From the NCBI GenBank assembly GCA_015065725.1, contig SVPV01000012.1:1-63866 (forward strand): 63,866 bases of DNA, given 5' to 3'. This stretch comes from Oscillospiraceae bacterium (lineage in GTDB: Bacteria > Bacillota > Clostridia > Oscillospirales > Acutalibacteraceae). How positions within the stretch are numbered: the stretch's first letter is position 1; each line of letters opens with the position of its first letter. This document shows, in pieces, positions 43,048 to 56,785 of this stretch. A model generated the notes under the pieces. The model saw nothing but the letters and a program-made list of their open reading frames with translations, ran no database searches and was not told the DNA's origin. The position numbers and the translations under genes were made by a program.

Positions 43048-45240
43048 TCATAATTCAACAATAATATTTTTTGTGTGACGACTATTTGAACCAATAAAAA
43101 ACTCTACCTTACTAGGTAATTCGTTTGTCAAACAATCTCTTAAAGAATCAATAGGTACTAAAAGCGATACCTTTTTACTTTCACCCTTTTTAAGCATAAA
43201 CTTTTCAAATCCGCAAAGTTCTTTATATCTTGGCTCAATGGTTTTGAGAAACCTATGCATAAATAAAAGTGTTACCTCTTTACCGTCAGGTCCGTTTGAA
43301 TTAGTTACATCTATCGAAATGTTTATGTTTTTGTTATCTTTAGTTACTTTTAAGTTGTCATAAACAAATTCGCTATACGAAACACCGTAACCGAATTCGT
43401 AAAGATAAGGATTTGTACAATCGGTATATTTATGTATAAATCTGTTATCAAGACACAACGGCATAACACCTGTGGAAGACGGAATTGTTATAGGTGCTCT
43501 ACCGCTTGGATTAACCTTACCACACAGAATATCAGATACAGCACGTCCACCCTCTTGACCCGGATACCAAGCAATTAAAACTGCGTCGGCAAGTTCTGCA
43601 ACCTCACTAATTGCATAAGCACGTCCCATAATACCGATTGCAACGATAGGTTTATTTAATTTTTTTAGTTCTTTAATGAGAGCAATTTGAGATTTGTTTA
43701 AACTGATATCCGCAACGTCGCAACCCTCACCGCAATCCATAAATGTTGTACTTGAAATTGCAGCACCGGTTTCTAAATATTCGACGCCAAAATCACGTAC
43801 ACTAGAGCCGCCAAAGCAGAAACATATAACATCGGATTTTTTGGCGATTTCTATAGCCTCGGTAAAGTCAAGTTCCGCGTTAAAATCCCAACCTCTAACA
43901 TAGTTGACATTTTTAAAGTTTTCGAGCAATCCTTTTTTAATTGTAAAACCTTTACCCGCCCTTTGTTCAGAGGTATAGTCACCCAATAGATAGTAAATAT
44001 TGTCGGCGTTCTGACCTATAAGGCATATTTTCTTATCGTTAGAAAGCGGTAAAATATTGTTATCGTTTTTAACAAGGGTTATTGACTCTGCAGCAATATT
44101 ATAAGCAGTTTTTGTTTGTATGCCGCTATCAACATACTGCTTTGCTTTTCCAACCTCTACAAACGGATTATCGAAAAGGTCAATTTCGAATTTTTTGGTT
44201 AATACACGAATACAAGCCTCATCAATTCTTGCTAAAATCTCATAATTACCCGTTGCAGTGTGCTCAAGTGTAGTAAAGTGTTCGGTGTCCTGAAGGCTTA
44301 AATCAACGCCCGCCATTAAAGCGATAATAGCGGCTTCTTCGGAAGATATTTGGCAACGCTCGGCAGAGTGCATAACTCCGCATCCGTCTGATAAAGCAAT
44401 TCCCTCAAAGCCTAGTTCATCGCGCAATACTTCAGTCAAATAATGCTTTGAAAAGTGCATTGGCTCACCGTTTAGACTGTTGTAAGCTACCATAAACATA
44501 TCTGTTCCTGCATCTATTGCAGCTTTTACAGGTGGGAAATGCACCTCTTTTTCTTCTCTTGTACCAAAAGTACAAGATGCGGCATTAACACCGCCAGAGC
44601 AAGCACCTGCACCAAAATAGTGTTTTGTACAAGAAACTGCACCGCCCGCTTTTAAACCTTTAACGGCACTTTCGGTCATTACAGACGCCAAAAAGGGATT
44701 TTCACCGTAACTTTCTTCAACTCTGCCCCAACGGGTGTCACGTGCGATATCAAGCATAGTCACAAAGGCTATGTGGTTGCCGCTTAAACGTACTTCCTTA
44801 CCGATTTCAGACATCATCTGCCTATAAATTTCGGGATTAAAGGTAGCTGCACAACCAAGTCCAGTAGGATATGTAACACTACCCAAGGACTGCAAACCGT
44901 GACTTGCTTCAATATCAATAAAGGCAGGTATTCCGAGTCTTGTATTTTCGATTAAATATTTTTGCAGTTTATTAACGGCAATTTCTCTTTCGTGCAAATC
45001 AATTCCGTTTTTATAGGAACGCTCTGTCCAAGGGTCTGCACGAAGATAGGCACTTATAGCGCCTAGTCCGTCAAAACGCTTTACGGCATTTTTAAACAAA
45101 TCATTCAGTACAATTTCATTATTAATTTTATCATAGATTTTAAAGCCGGGTACTTGATGAGTAATTTGTCCAATCTTTTCCTTAAAAGTCATTTTAGAAC
45201 AAAGTTCTATTGCCTTTTGCTTTGCTAGACTTTTATCCAT
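43048..45240 (-). CDS. Glycoside hydrolase family 3 beta-glycosidase
   Basis: The 730-residue protein has a GH3 TIM barrel with ASHGLQSLGSVTYPTGLGCAAT-type loop, KHYFGAG and nucleophile Asp285 (GIALSDGCGV), the GH3 C-terminal alpha/beta domain, and a fibronectin III-like end (VTNSNGPDGKEVTLLFM). No signal peptide, so cytoplasmic. Start 45240 follows GGAGAGTGG. Beta-glucosidase or beta-xylosidase are the usual activities. Lies between lacZ-like and GH1 genes, 23 nt from the former. Confidence 0.93.
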   Translation of the reverse strand: MDKSLAKQKAIELCSKMTFKEKIGQITHQVPGFKIYDKINNEIVLNDLFKNAVKRFDGLGAISAYLRADPWTERSYKNGIDLHEREIAVNKLQKYLIENTRLGIPAFIDIEASHGLQSLGSVTYPTGLGCAATFNPEIYRQMMSEIGKEVRLSGNHIAFVTMLDIARDTRWGRVEESYGENPFLASVMTESAVKGLKAGGAVSCTKHYFGAGACSGGVNAASCTFGTREEKEVHFPPVKAAIDAGTDMFMVAYNSLNGEPMHFSKHYLTEVLRDELGFEGIALSDGCGVMHSAERCQISSEEAAIIALMAGVDLSLQDTEHFTTLEHTATGNYEILARIDEACIRVLTKKFEIDLFDNPFVEVGKAKQYVDSGIQTKTAYNIAAESITLVKNDNNILPLSNDKKICLIGQNADNIYYLLGDYTSEQRAGKGFTIKKGLLENFKNVNYVRGWDFNAELDFTEAIEIAKKSDVICFCFGGSSVRDFGVEYLETGAAISSTTFMDCGEGCDVADISLNKSQIALIKELKKLNKPIVAIGIMGRAYAISEVAELADAVLIAWYPGQEGGRAVSDILCGKVNPSGRAPITIPSSTGVMPLCLDNRFIHKYTDCTNPYLYEFGYGVSYSEFVYDNLKVTKDNKNINISIDVTNSNGPDGKEVTLLFMHRFLKTIEPRYKELCGFEKFMLKKGESKKVSLLVPIDSLRDCLTNELPSKVEFFIGSNSRHTKNIIVEL

Positions 45241-45263
45241 AAAACCACTCTCCACAACATAAA

Positions 45264-49050
<3,787 letters not shown>

Positions 49051-51471
49051 TTATTCCTCACCGGCCTCGCGTTCCATAAGCTGATCCATTGTGATAAGCA
49101 CCTTTCTTGGTTTAGAACCTTCGTAGCCACCTACTATTCCTCTGCTTTCCATTTCGTCAATTATTCTTGCAGCTCTGGCATAGCCGAGTTTTAAGCGACG
49201 CTGTAAAAGCGAGGTTGATGCTTGACCGTTTTCAACAACTACACGAATTGCATCGTTTAGCATTGGGTCATCATTTGGTCCGTCTTCTTCAAGACCGGTC
49301 TTTTTCTGTTTTTCAACCGCAGCCTGACGCTCGATTTCATACATAATATTATCGTCATAATCTGCCTTGCCGCCGTGCTTTATGTATTCAACAACAGACT
49401 CAACCTCTTCATCGCTTACAAAACAGCCTTGAAGACGGTTAGGCTTTGCAGAATCAGCAGAACTAAAGAGCATATCGCCTCTACCTAGCAGTTTTTCAGC
49501 ACCCGCAATATCAAGTATGGTACGGCTATCCACCTGTGAAGACACCGCAAAGGCGATACGGGAGGGAATTTTTGCCTTAATAACGCCTGTAACAACGTCA
49601 ACAGACGGTCTTTGTGTGGCAATTAAAAGATGCATACCTGCCGCTCTTGCCTTTGCTGCAATACGATTTATGGAATCCTCAACCTCTTTAGGTGCGGTCA
49701 TCATAAGGTCGGCAAGCTCATCAATAATTATAACAATATGCGGAAGCTTTTGAACCTCAGGCTCGTCTTCAAGGTGTTCTACAACCTCATTATAGCCCTT
49801 AAGATTTCTAACACCCCTATCGGCAAACATTTGATAACGCTTTTCCATTTCACTTACTGCCCAACCGAGTGCACCTGCAGCTTTTCTAGGGTCGGTAACT
49901 ACAGGCACCAAAAGATGCGGTATACCGTTATAAACGCCAAGCTCTACAACCTTTGGGTCAATCATCAAAAGCTTAACTTCATCGGGATTTGCCTTATAAA
50001 GAATACTCATAATAATCGAGTTAATACAAACCGATTTACCCGAACCCGTAGCACCTGCTATAAGACCGTGAGGCATTTTGCCGATATCGGTAACCAAAAC
50101 ATTACCGCCGATATCCTTACCTAGAGCTACCGTAAGCTTTGATTTAGAATTAGTAAATTCTGGCGATTCGATAATTTCACGAACGCCCACTACCGCACTG
50201 GTTTTATTAGGCACCTCAATGCCGACAGCCGCCTTATTTGGAATAGGAGCTTCAATTCTAACGCCCGCAGCGGCAAGATTTAATGCTATATCATCAGCAA
50301 GATTTGTAATTTTACTGATTTTAACGCCTGCACAAGGTTGCAGCTCATATCTAGTAACTGTAGGTCCGCGGCTTATATCGACTATACGTGTTTCAACGCC
50401 AAAACTACGTAGTGTTTGAACAAGATGCTCAGCCGTGCTATCAAGCTCGGAGGCTGTTGCACGTGCCTTTGAAAAATCGGGTGCTTTTAAGAGGGATAAC
50501 GGTGGGAATTTGTACCCTTCGTCAGTTTCCATGGAAATTCCACTTGAAATTTCCTTTTCTACTTTTGAGGTTTCAGCTTCAAAATCAATTTGAATTTTTT
50601 CCTTTTCCTGAACCTTAGCTTCCTCATCAGCAGCCGCTAAAGCACGGTTAAGCTTTTTCTTTGACTTACTTTCGTCGGTACTAGCACCGTCATTATCATC
50701 ATTATTTTCATTTTCGTAATATGTATTTATAACCTTACGCTGCTTATCGTCTAAGGTTTCGTTATCAACTTTTCGCTCCTCGGGTATATCGTCAACAGGG
50801 ATATCAACATTAAATCCCTTTAATACTTTAATTTTCTTCTTGCGGTCAGCCGTAGTTTCTTCACTATTTTCTGCTTTTTCAAGATGCTCGTGATAAACGC
50901 TTTCAGCCTGCTCGGAAATAGCCTTTACAGGCTTTGAAAGGTTTTTGTACAGTGCTATAAGTGTAGTTCCGCTTATAATCATTAAGAACACAAATATTAA
51001 AAGTATAATCGTGATTGCGGCACCTGTTTTTCCAAAAGCTAAAGTTATAGGCTCACCGATAAGTGCACCAAAAAATCCACCGCTTTTAAGGCTTACACCG
51101 TTTTTATAAGCTACCGACAAACATTCGGTAAAGGATAATTTCTCATTACTTGTAAAAATATCAACAGCGGCACCGACTAAAAGCACTAAAACGCCCGAGG
51201 AAACAATCTTTTTACCGACAGTTTCCTTTAGTTTATTCATAGCATATAGTACAGCAATTGCCGCTAGATAAAAGGGATAGAAAAATGCCGTAACACCGAA
51301 AACACCAAACATAAAATTATGTAAATGAGTCCAAAGATTCTGACCTTCGATAAAAACAACACAAATAAGGAAAACTGCAACTGCAAACCATATTACAGAT
51401 TTAAGTTGTCTGTTAGCCGAATTTTTAGTCACCTTGTTTTGTGTACTTTTTCTTTTTTTAGTAGCCGCCAT
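49051..51471 (-). CDS. ftsK: DNA translocase FtsK/SpoIIIE
   Basis: ATP-driven double-strand DNA pump for chromosome segregation at division or sporulation septa. The 806-residue protein has four N-terminal membrane helices, an acidic/coiled linker (residues about 190-330), an alpha domain, the RecA-like motor with Walker A GATGSGKSVC and Walker B VIIIDELADLM, and the C-terminal gamma winged helix (STSLLQRRLKLGYARAARIIDEME). Located after tepA as in many Firmicutes. Confidence 0.96.
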   Translation of the reverse strand: MAATKKRKSTQNKVTKNSANRQLKSVIWFAVAVFLICVVFIEGQNLWTHLHNFMFGVFGVTAFFYPFYLAAIAVLYAMNKLKETVGKKIVSSGVLVLLVGAAVDIFTSNEKLSFTECLSVAYKNGVSLKSGGFFGALIGEPITLAFGKTGAAITIILLIFVFLMIISGTTLIALYKNLSKPVKAISEQAESVYHEHLEKAENSEETTADRKKKIKVLKGFNVDIPVDDIPEERKVDNETLDDKQRKVINTYYENENNDDNDGASTDESKSKKKLNRALAAADEEAKVQEKEKIQIDFEAETSKVEKEISSGISMETDEGYKFPPLSLLKAPDFSKARATASELDSTAEHLVQTLRSFGVETRIVDISRGPTVTRYELQPCAGVKISKITNLADDIALNLAAAGVRIEAPIPNKAAVGIEVPNKTSAVVGVREIIESPEFTNSKSKLTVALGKDIGGNVLVTDIGKMPHGLIAGATGSGKSVCINSIIMSILYKANPDEVKLLMIDPKVVELGVYNGIPHLLVPVVTDPRKAAGALGWAVSEMEKRYQMFADRGVRNLKGYNEVVEHLEDEPEVQKLPHIVIIIDELADLMMTAPKEVEDSINRIAAKARAAGMHLLIATQRPSVDVVTGVIKAKIPSRIAFAVSSQVDSRTILDIAGAEKLLGRGDMLFSSADSAKPNRLQGCFVSDEEVESVVEYIKHGGKADYDDNIMYEIERQAAVEKQKKTGLEEDGPNDDPMLNDAIRVVVENGQASTSLLQRRLKLGYARAARIIDEMESRGIVGGYEGSKPRKVLITMDQLMEREAGEE

Positions 51472-51499
51472 TAAATTAACACTCCTATGTAAATCCCGA

Positions 51500-52180
51500 T
51501 TATTCGGGATTGTTTTCTATCATATCATAAAGGCAAGACAATACGTCGCCTAAATTACCTAATTTATCAATTAGCCCTTCCCTTACAGCCGCTTCACCGT
51601 TTAGCACCGAGCCGACATCAGTAACCATTTCGCCCGTATTCATCATAAGTTCACTAAAGCGTTCAGCGGTTATTCCGGAATTTCTTACAACAAAGTCGGT
51701 TATCCTTTCCTGCATACGTTCAAAATGATTCATCATCTGCGGAACACCAAGCACTAATCCGTTCATTCTTACGGGATGAATGGTCATAGTAGCAGACGGT
51801 GCTATAAAGGAGGTTTTACCCGAAACCGCCAACGGCACACCTATAGAATGTCCGCCGCCCAAAACAAAGGTTACGGTTGGTTTAGTGATGCCCGAAATCA
51901 GTTCAGAAATTGCAAGACCTGCCTCAACATCGCCACCGACTGTATTAAGGATTACTAATAAACCCTCAATATCACAGCTTTCCTCTACCGCTACAAGTTG
52001 TGGAATAATATGCTCATATTTAGTAGTTTTACTCTGTTCAGGTAAAACAGTATGTCCCTCTATCTCGCCTACTATTGTAAGGCAGTGGATTTTATGCTTA
52101 CCCTCATAGGTAGTAATAGAACCCGATTCCTTAATATGCTCATACATTCCGCTATTATCATTGTTTTGATTTTCTGACAT
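51500..52180 (-). CDS. tepA: ClpP-like serine protease TepA
   Basis: The 226-residue protein of the ClpP/crotonase superfamily, TepA (YmfB) type. The nucleophile Ser is in VLGGGHSIGVPLA and the His in TIHPV; TVGGDVEAGLAISELI matches the oxyanion region. In Bacillus tepA sits just before spoIIIE, the same order as here. RBS TAGGAGGACGG. Likely cytoplasmic; substrates poorly known. Confidence 0.92.
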   Translation of the reverse strand: MSENQNNDNSGMYEHIKESGSITTYEGKHKIHCLTIVGEIEGHTVLPEQSKTTKYEHIIPQLVAVEESCDIEGLLVILNTVGGDVEAGLAISELISGITKPTVTFVLGGGHSIGVPLAVSGKTSFIAPSATMTIHPVRMNGLVLGVPQMMNHFERMQERITDFVVRNSGITAERFSELMMNTGEMVTDVGSVLNGEAAVREGLIDKLGNLGDVLSCLYDMIENNPE

Positions 52181-52250
52181 TTTACCGTCCTCCTAACACT
52201 AACTGTTATCTCAATTAGTATTAGAAAAAAACGCATAAAAATACAAATAT

Positions 52251-52279
52251 ATTATACTATTAATTATATATTATTTCAA
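52251..52279 (-). promoter_or_regulatory. Promoter of the tepA-ftsK-(glycosidase) gene run
   Basis: Minus strand -35 TTGAAA (52279-52274), 17-nt spacer, -10 TATAAT (52256-52251). No other equally good promoter was found ahead of lacZ, GH3 or GH1. Confidence 0.72.
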
Positions 52280-52310
52280 GTCGAATTTAGTATAAAAAAA
52301 TCAAATAATA

Positions 52311-52344
52311 AAAAACACTCTCAATATTTAAATTTGAGAGTGTT
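52311..52344 (-). terminator. Terminator after the hisK-type gene
   Basis: 11-bp stem AACACTCTCAA/TTGAGAGTGTT with a 9-nt loop and T-run on the minus strand. Confidence 0.9.
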
Positions 52345-52349
52345 AAATA

Positions 52350-53120
52350 TTACAATTTTTTAAGTTTAATAGTTTTTAAAACAGTTATACCGTTTTTATC
52401 AGCAATACCCTGTGCTATTGCTTCAATATCGGGTTGAAAGGTTTTATCGGGCTTGTGTGCATCGCAACCGAAAATTGCTTTGCATCCAACCTCACCTGCG
52501 ACTTCCCAAAAAACAGGATTAGGATAATGTCTATTTTCGCCGATTCCCAAAAAATTAATTTCAAGCGGAATATTATATTTTTTAGATGCTAGACAAATTC
52601 TCTTCATTTCCTTGCGATATATCTGCTCGTCGCCTTTAAAGTTAAAAATATCGGGGTGGGCTACATAAGAAAACTTCTTGGTTTTTATTGCAGCAACAAC
52701 GCAATCAACATACTCTTTAAGATCCTGATTAGTAGTTTCACTGTATGAAGAAGGCTTTCCGTTAGGACGTTCGTTACCAATAAAATGCTGACCTAATATC
52801 AGATATTCTGCACCAAGAGATTTTACAAAGGAAAGCATATCATTAAAGTAAAGCGGATAATATTCCATCTCAAAACCGATATGGATTTCTATTTGGTCCT
52901 TATATTTCTTGCGAAGCTCTGATATTACCTCAAAATAATTTTCTGCCTCGTCTGTAGGTACGCGATAACCCGACTCGCTACCGTCAGGAAATTTAAAGGG
53001 TGCATGGTCCGAAAATCCCAATATCTTTATTCCGTTATTAATGCTATTAAGCACATATTCTTCTTCACTACCCGATGCATGTCTACAACGATAGGTGTGA
53101 GTATGATAATTAGCTATCAA
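52350..53120 (-). CDS. PHP-family histidinol-phosphatase (HisK/HisJ type)
   Basis: The 256-residue protein has the PHP metal motif YHTHTYRCRHASG at the N-terminus, GFSDHAPF, GFEMEYYP, LGQHFIGNE and GCDAHKP. This is the monofunctional histidinol-phosphatase type, which removes phosphate from L-histidinol phosphate in histidine synthesis. It follows the ABC ATPase gene by 19 nt and is probably in that operon, away from other his genes. Another PHP phosphoesterase activity is possible. Confidence 0.85.
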   Translation of the reverse strand: MIANYHTHTYRCRHASGSEEEYVLNSINNGIKILGFSDHAPFKFPDGSESGYRVPTDEAENYFEVISELRKKYKDQIEIHIGFEMEYYPLYFNDMLSFVKSLGAEYLILGQHFIGNERPNGKPSSYSETTNQDLKEYVDCVVAAIKTKKFSYVAHPDIFNFKGDEQIYRKEMKRICLASKKYNIPLEINFLGIGENRHYPNPVFWEVAGEVGCKAIFGCDAHKPDKTFQPDIEAIAQGIADKNGITVLKTIKLKKL

Positions 53121-53139
53121 TCAAAAAACCTTCTTATTT

Positions 53140-53880
53140 TTATAGTACCTTGCTTAAAAAGTCGCGAAGACGCGGACTTTTTGGATTATTGAAGATTTCA
53201 TCGGGAGTACCCTCTTCCATAATAACACCGTCTTCAATAAAGAGAATTCTGTCGGCAACTTCCTTTGCAAATCCCATTTCGTGTGTTACAACTGCCATTG
53301 TCATACCCGACTTTGCCAAATCCTTAATAACCGCCAACACTTCACCAACCATTTCGGGATCAAGTGCACTAGTAGGCTCGTCAAAAAGCATAACTTCAGG
53401 CTCCATACAAAGTGCTCTAACTATTGCTACACGCTGTTTTTGTCCTCCCGAAAGCTGTGACGGATAAGCATTAGCTCTATCAGCCAAACCAACCTTTTTA
53501 AGTAACTCCATAGCCTTTTCTTCGGCTTTAGCCTTTTGAACACCCAAAAGCTTTATTGGTGCTATCGTCATATTTTTAAGAATTGTCATATGAGGAAAAA
53601 GGTTGAACTGTTGGAAAACCATTCCCATTTTTCTTCTATGAAGATTAACATTTACCGACGGTGCGGTAATGTCGGTATCTTCAAAGAATATTTGACCGCT
53701 TGTTGGCTCCTCCAAAAGATTCAAAGTACGTAAAAATGTGGATTTACCCGAGCCTGAAGCACCTATGATTACTACAACCTCACCCTTTTGAATTTCGGTT
53801 GAAATTCCCTTTAATACCTCAATCTCTCCGAAGGCTTTGCACAGATTTTCAGTTTTTATTATAGGTTTATTAGTGGTCAC
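53140..53880 (-). CDS. Polar amino acid ABC transporter ATP-binding protein
   Basis: The 246-residue ATPase has Walker [10 protein letters not shown], signature LSGGQKQR, Walker [14 protein letters not shown] and the GlnQ/HisP-type [15 protein letters not shown] stretch. GTG 53880 is chosen because AAAGGAGGCTT precedes it; it overlaps the permease gene by 11 nt. Works with the permease at 53870 and the binding protein at 54695. Confidence 0.93.
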   Translation of the reverse strand: MTTNKPIIKTENLCKAFGEIEVLKGISTEIQKGEVVVIIGASGSGKSTFLRTLNLLEEPTSGQIFFEDTDITAPSVNVNLHRRKMGMVFQQFNLFPHMTILKNMTIAPIKLLGVQKAKAEEKAMELLKKVGLADRANAYPSQLSGGQKQRVAIVRALCMEPEVMLFDEPTSALDPEMVGEVLAVIKDLAKSGMTMAVVTHEMGFAKEVADRILFIEDGVIMEEGTPDEIFNNPKSPRLRDFLSKVL

Positions 53881-54625
53881 TGTTTCTAAGCCTCCTTTCA
53901 AGCTTGCCAACAAGGGTGGTTAACACCATTACTATAAGCAGATAAATGGCAGCAACCGTGAGCAAAGGCACAAAATACGAGTATGTACGGCCCGCAATAG
54001 AATTTCCCGCTTTTGTAAGGTCCATAACACCTACGTAACCTGCAACAGAGGTTTCTTTTAAAAGTGCTATAAACTCATTACAAAGGGTCGGCAAAACATT
54101 TTTAAATGCTTGAGGAATTATTATATAAACCATTGTTTGAAAGTAGTTAAGTCCTAAACTTCTACCTGCCTCAAACTGTCCTTTGTCAATAGACATAATT
54201 CCGCCACGGAATATTTCGGCAACATAAGCACCCGAATTTATACCGAAAGCAAAGATACCTATCGGAACACCGTCTTTAATTGATACGAAAATTACAAAAT
54301 ACGCGATCATAAGCTGAACTACTACAGGAGTTCCTCTTATAACGGTAAGATAAATTTTACATACATAATTCAAAAACGCAAGCAACCAGTATCCAATACC
54401 GCCGCGACGCTTCATAGCAGTAGCGTTTTTATCAAAGGTAGAGCGTATTGCAGCCACAACTATACCGATTATAACACCAATACCCAATGCACCTGCAGTA
54501 ATTTTAAGGGTATTAAAAAAACCCTTTATCATCTGATTATAACGTTCGCCCTCAATAAACACAAATTCAAATTCGTGAATTATATCAGAGAAAACGTTTA
54601 AAGCAAAAGTAGAAAAATTTTGCAT
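53870..54625 (-). CDS. Polar amino acid ABC transporter permease
   Basis: The 251-residue HisM/GlnP-type permease has five hydrophobic segments and the EAA loop ([46 protein letters not shown]). The single permease probably works as a homodimer. The initial 30 residues are less typical, but RBS AAGGAGATTTATA supports the start at 54625. Confidence 0.93.
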   Translation of the reverse strand: MQNFSTFALNVFSDIIHEFEFVFIEGERYNQMIKGFFNTLKITAGALGIGVIIGIVVAAIRSTFDKNATAMKRRGGIGYWLLAFLNYVCKIYLTVIRGTPVVVQLMIAYFVIFVSIKDGVPIGIFAFGINSGAYVAEIFRGGIMSIDKGQFEAGRSLGLNYFQTMVYIIIPQAFKNVLPTLCNEFIALLKETSVAGYVGVMDLTKAGNSIAGRTYSYFVPLLTVAAIYLLIVMVLTTLVGKLERRLRNSDH

Positions 54626-54653
54626 TATAAATCTCCTTATTTACAGCAAAACG

Positions 54654-54676
54654 GGGGCGGTTAAAAAACCGCCCCT
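54654..54676 (-). other. GC-rich intercistronic hairpin between binding protein and permease genes
   Basis: GGGGCGGTT pairs with AACCGCCCC around a short loop, with only four T residues after it on the minus strand. It probably acts as a partial terminator or mRNA 3' stabiliser so that the binding protein is made in excess. Confidence 0.75.
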
Positions 54677-54694
54677 AAAACACCTAGTAATAAA

Positions 54695-55465
54695 TTAGTC
54701 TGCTTTGATGTACTTGTCAACAACCTTTTGAAGTGAACCGTCAGCAATTAACTCTTTAAGTGCATCATTAACCTTCTTTTGAAGCTCATCGTTCTTCTTT
54801 GAGAAGCAGATAGCATAATCTTCGTTTGCGTATTCGGTATCAAGAATTGTAAGACCCTCATTAGCAGCTACATAAGCTTTAGCAGGCTCGTTATCAATAA
54901 TAACGCAATCAACCTTACCGTTCTTAAGACCCTCAACAGCTAATGCACCATTCTCATACTTTGTAACATTCTCTTCGCCGTAACCGCCGTTTTCAACAGT
55001 ATCAGAAGCATAGATGTCACCGGTTGTTCCCTGTTGAACGCCAACCTTCTTGCCGTTTACATCATCAAGAGTTTTGATATCGCTATCAGCCTTAACAATT
55101 ACAACCTGAACGCCCTTTGCATAACTGTCAGAGAAGTTAACCTTTTCTTTTCTCTCATCAGTAACGGTCATACCTGCCATACCCATATCATATTTACCCT
55201 GCTGAACACCAGGAATGATAGAGTCAAAAGCAACGTCAACGATTTCAAGCTCAAGGTCTAACTTTTCAGCAATAAGTGCTGCAACCTCAGCATCAATACC
55301 GATTACCTTATCACCCTCATAATATTCATAGGGTGGGAATTCGGCATTGGTAGCCATAGTAAGTTTACCCTCGGTAACAGTTAATGAATTATCTTCCTTG
55401 CCACCGCAAGCTGCAAGTGTAAATACAAGTGCTAATGTCAAAAGTAATGCTAAAATCTTTTTCAT
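54695..55465 (-). CDS. Polar amino acid ABC transporter substrate-binding lipoprotein
   Basis: The 256-residue SBP_bac_3 protein has a signal peptide and lipobox LAAC (Cys20), then GKLTMATNAEFPPYEYYEGDKVIGIDAEVAA and MAGMTVTDERKEKVNFSDSY, as in His/Gln/Arg/cystine binding proteins. The ligand cannot be fixed; the hisK-type gene in the operon hints at histidine. RBS AAGGAGAATATTT. Confidence 0.93.
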   Translation of the reverse strand: MKKILALLLTLALVFTLAACGGKEDNSLTVTEGKLTMATNAEFPPYEYYEGDKVIGIDAEVAALIAEKLDLELEIVDVAFDSIIPGVQQGKYDMGMAGMTVTDERKEKVNFSDSYAKGVQVVIVKADSDIKTLDDVNGKKVGVQQGTTGDIYASDTVENGGYGEENVTKYENGALAVEGLKNGKVDCVIIDNEPAKAYVAANEGLTILDTEYANEDYAICFSKKNDELQKKVNDALKELIADGSLQKVVDKYIKAD

Positions 55466-55517
55466 AAATATTCTCCTTAAAAGTTTTTTTGAAGCTTATT
55501 GCTTCTTTGTTGATTAT

Positions 55518-55545
55518 ATTATAGCACTACTTTAAAATATGTCAA
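55518..55545 (-). promoter_or_regulatory. Promoter of the amino acid ABC transporter operon
   Basis: Minus strand -35 TTGACA (55545-55540), 16-nt spacer, -10 TATAAT (55523-55518). Confidence 0.8.
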
Positions 55546-55590
55546 GCACTTTCGCATAAATATGAACGCCCTTGCATATTTATAAATCTA

Positions 55591-55971
55591 TTAAAAAAAG
55601 CTTTCAGCATGTATGCGTTGTTCCTCTGTAATTCTACTTATTAAAGCAGAAATTTCACCGCATTTGACAAGCGAAATGTTTTTATCATTTACCTCAATAG
55701 CCAATGTAAGCTCGCTTAAGGCAATTGTTATATTATCAAGCGGTGAATGGTTTGAGAAAATCGACATTACAGTTTTTCGGCTTTCCCACAAGTCGTTTAT
55801 ATTTTTAATTTTTTGGTTTGCCTCCTCTGTTTTATCAGAAAATATATCGCTTTTAAGTTCGTTTATATCTTTTTTCAAACCGTCACACTGATTGTTTATA
55901 ACAATATTTCCTACAATTAATACCGACACAACAAATATGCACAAAATTATTGCGGCAATTATTCTTTTCAC
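55591..55971 (-). CDS. DUF4363 family protein
   Basis: The 126-residue protein has one N-terminal membrane helix (residues 4-26) and a helical extracytoplasmic region (DINELKSDIFSDKTEEANQKIKNINDLWESRK), as in DUF4363. It overlaps the upstream DUF421 gene by 4 nt; this pair is common in sporulating Clostridia and Bacilli. Function unknown. Confidence 0.88.
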   Translation of the reverse strand: MKRIIAAIILCIFVVSVLIVGNIVINNQCDGLKKDINELKSDIFSDKTEEANQKIKNINDLWESRKTVMSIFSNHSPLDNITIALSELTLAIEVNDKNISLVKCGEISALISRITEEQRIHAESFF

Positions 55972-56639
55972 ACTTTTCCCTCTTTTTTAATAACATTATG
56001 ATTTTTATAGCGGTCCATTGTCATAAGGAATATATCTTCTATATCGTTGTTTTCAAGATATTTTTTTATATCTTTTTTATGAAGTTTCAAAGAAACAAGC
56101 GATTTTTCTAAAAGCTTTCCATCACAGATTACAGGAATTTGCATACCGTTAGGTTTTGGTTTAATATCTAAATCTTTATTTACCACCGTACGTTCACTAG
56201 ACTTCAAAAGTACACTTAAATTGCCGTTGACTTCTAGCACGGCATATTCTACCGTACCGATATCAAATACATTTTGTCCGCGAAGCAGTTCGATTAAATC
56301 AAGCACCGTAATTCTTACCTTTTTCATAGCTTTTTGGTCGACCGTACCGTTTTTAATTACTACAACAGATTTTCCGCTTAAAGCTTTTCTAATAAAAATG
56401 AATTTCATTGATAAAACAGAAATAATAATTTCCAAAATAACTAATATAAATATAGCAATTACACCGTATACGATAGGTTGCGAAGCATCTTGCAAAGGTA
56501 TTGCAGCAATTTCGGATATAAGCAGTGTTACTACAAGCTCATTAGGTTGCAAATCGCCTATTTGTCGCTTACCCATCAGCCTTATACCGAGTGTGACCAC
56601 AAAATAAAGAACCAGAGTTCTCATAATAGTAGAAAACAT
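55968..56639 (-). CDS. DUF421 (YetF/YrbG-like) membrane protein
   Basis: The 223-residue protein has three N-terminal membrane helices (with GIRLMGKRQIGDLQPNELVVTLLISEIAAIPLQ, characteristic) and a C-terminal YetF-type soluble domain (VVIKNGTVDQKAMKKVRITVLDLIELLRGQNVFDIG). RBS AAGGTGATAGA. Relatives are linked to sporulation or germination; specific role unknown. Confidence 0.9.
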   Translation of the reverse strand: MFSTIMRTLVLYFVVTLGIRLMGKRQIGDLQPNELVVTLLISEIAAIPLQDASQPIVYGVIAIFILVILEIIISVLSMKFIFIRKALSGKSVVVIKNGTVDQKAMKKVRITVLDLIELLRGQNVFDIGTVEYAVLEVNGNLSVLLKSSERTVVNKDLDIKPKPNGMQIPVICDGKLLEKSLVSLKLHKKDIKKYLENNDIEDIFLMTMDRYKNHNVIKKEGKV

Positions 56640-56714
56640 TCTATCACCTTACACCTTTTTAGAATAATATTTGCAAAAAATAAATATTAATTCTTTATAT
56701 TTTTATAAAAAGGC

Positions 56715-56743
56715 TTGATTTTAAGAAAATAGTGTTGTATAAT
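56715..56743 (+). promoter_or_regulatory. Promoter ahead of the tRNA-Leu region
   Basis: -35 TTGATT (56715-56720), 17-nt spacer, -10 TATAAT (56738-56743). It is correctly spaced for the truncated tRNA copy at 56764, not for the intact gene 190 nt further on. Confidence 0.75.
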
Positions 56744-56763
56744 ACGATTTGTTGAAAAGATTT

Positions 56764-56785
56764 GCCGGTGTGATGGAATTGGCAG
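56764..56785 (+). pseudogene. Truncated 5' fragment of tRNA-Leu
   Basis: 22 nt identical to the first 22 nt of the intact tRNA-Leu at 56955 (GCCGGTGTGATGGAATTGGC plus AG). The sequence then diverges (CTTTTTCGTCGAG). It keeps the promoter-proximal position, so it is a broken duplicate or an insertion scar. Confidence 0.85.
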
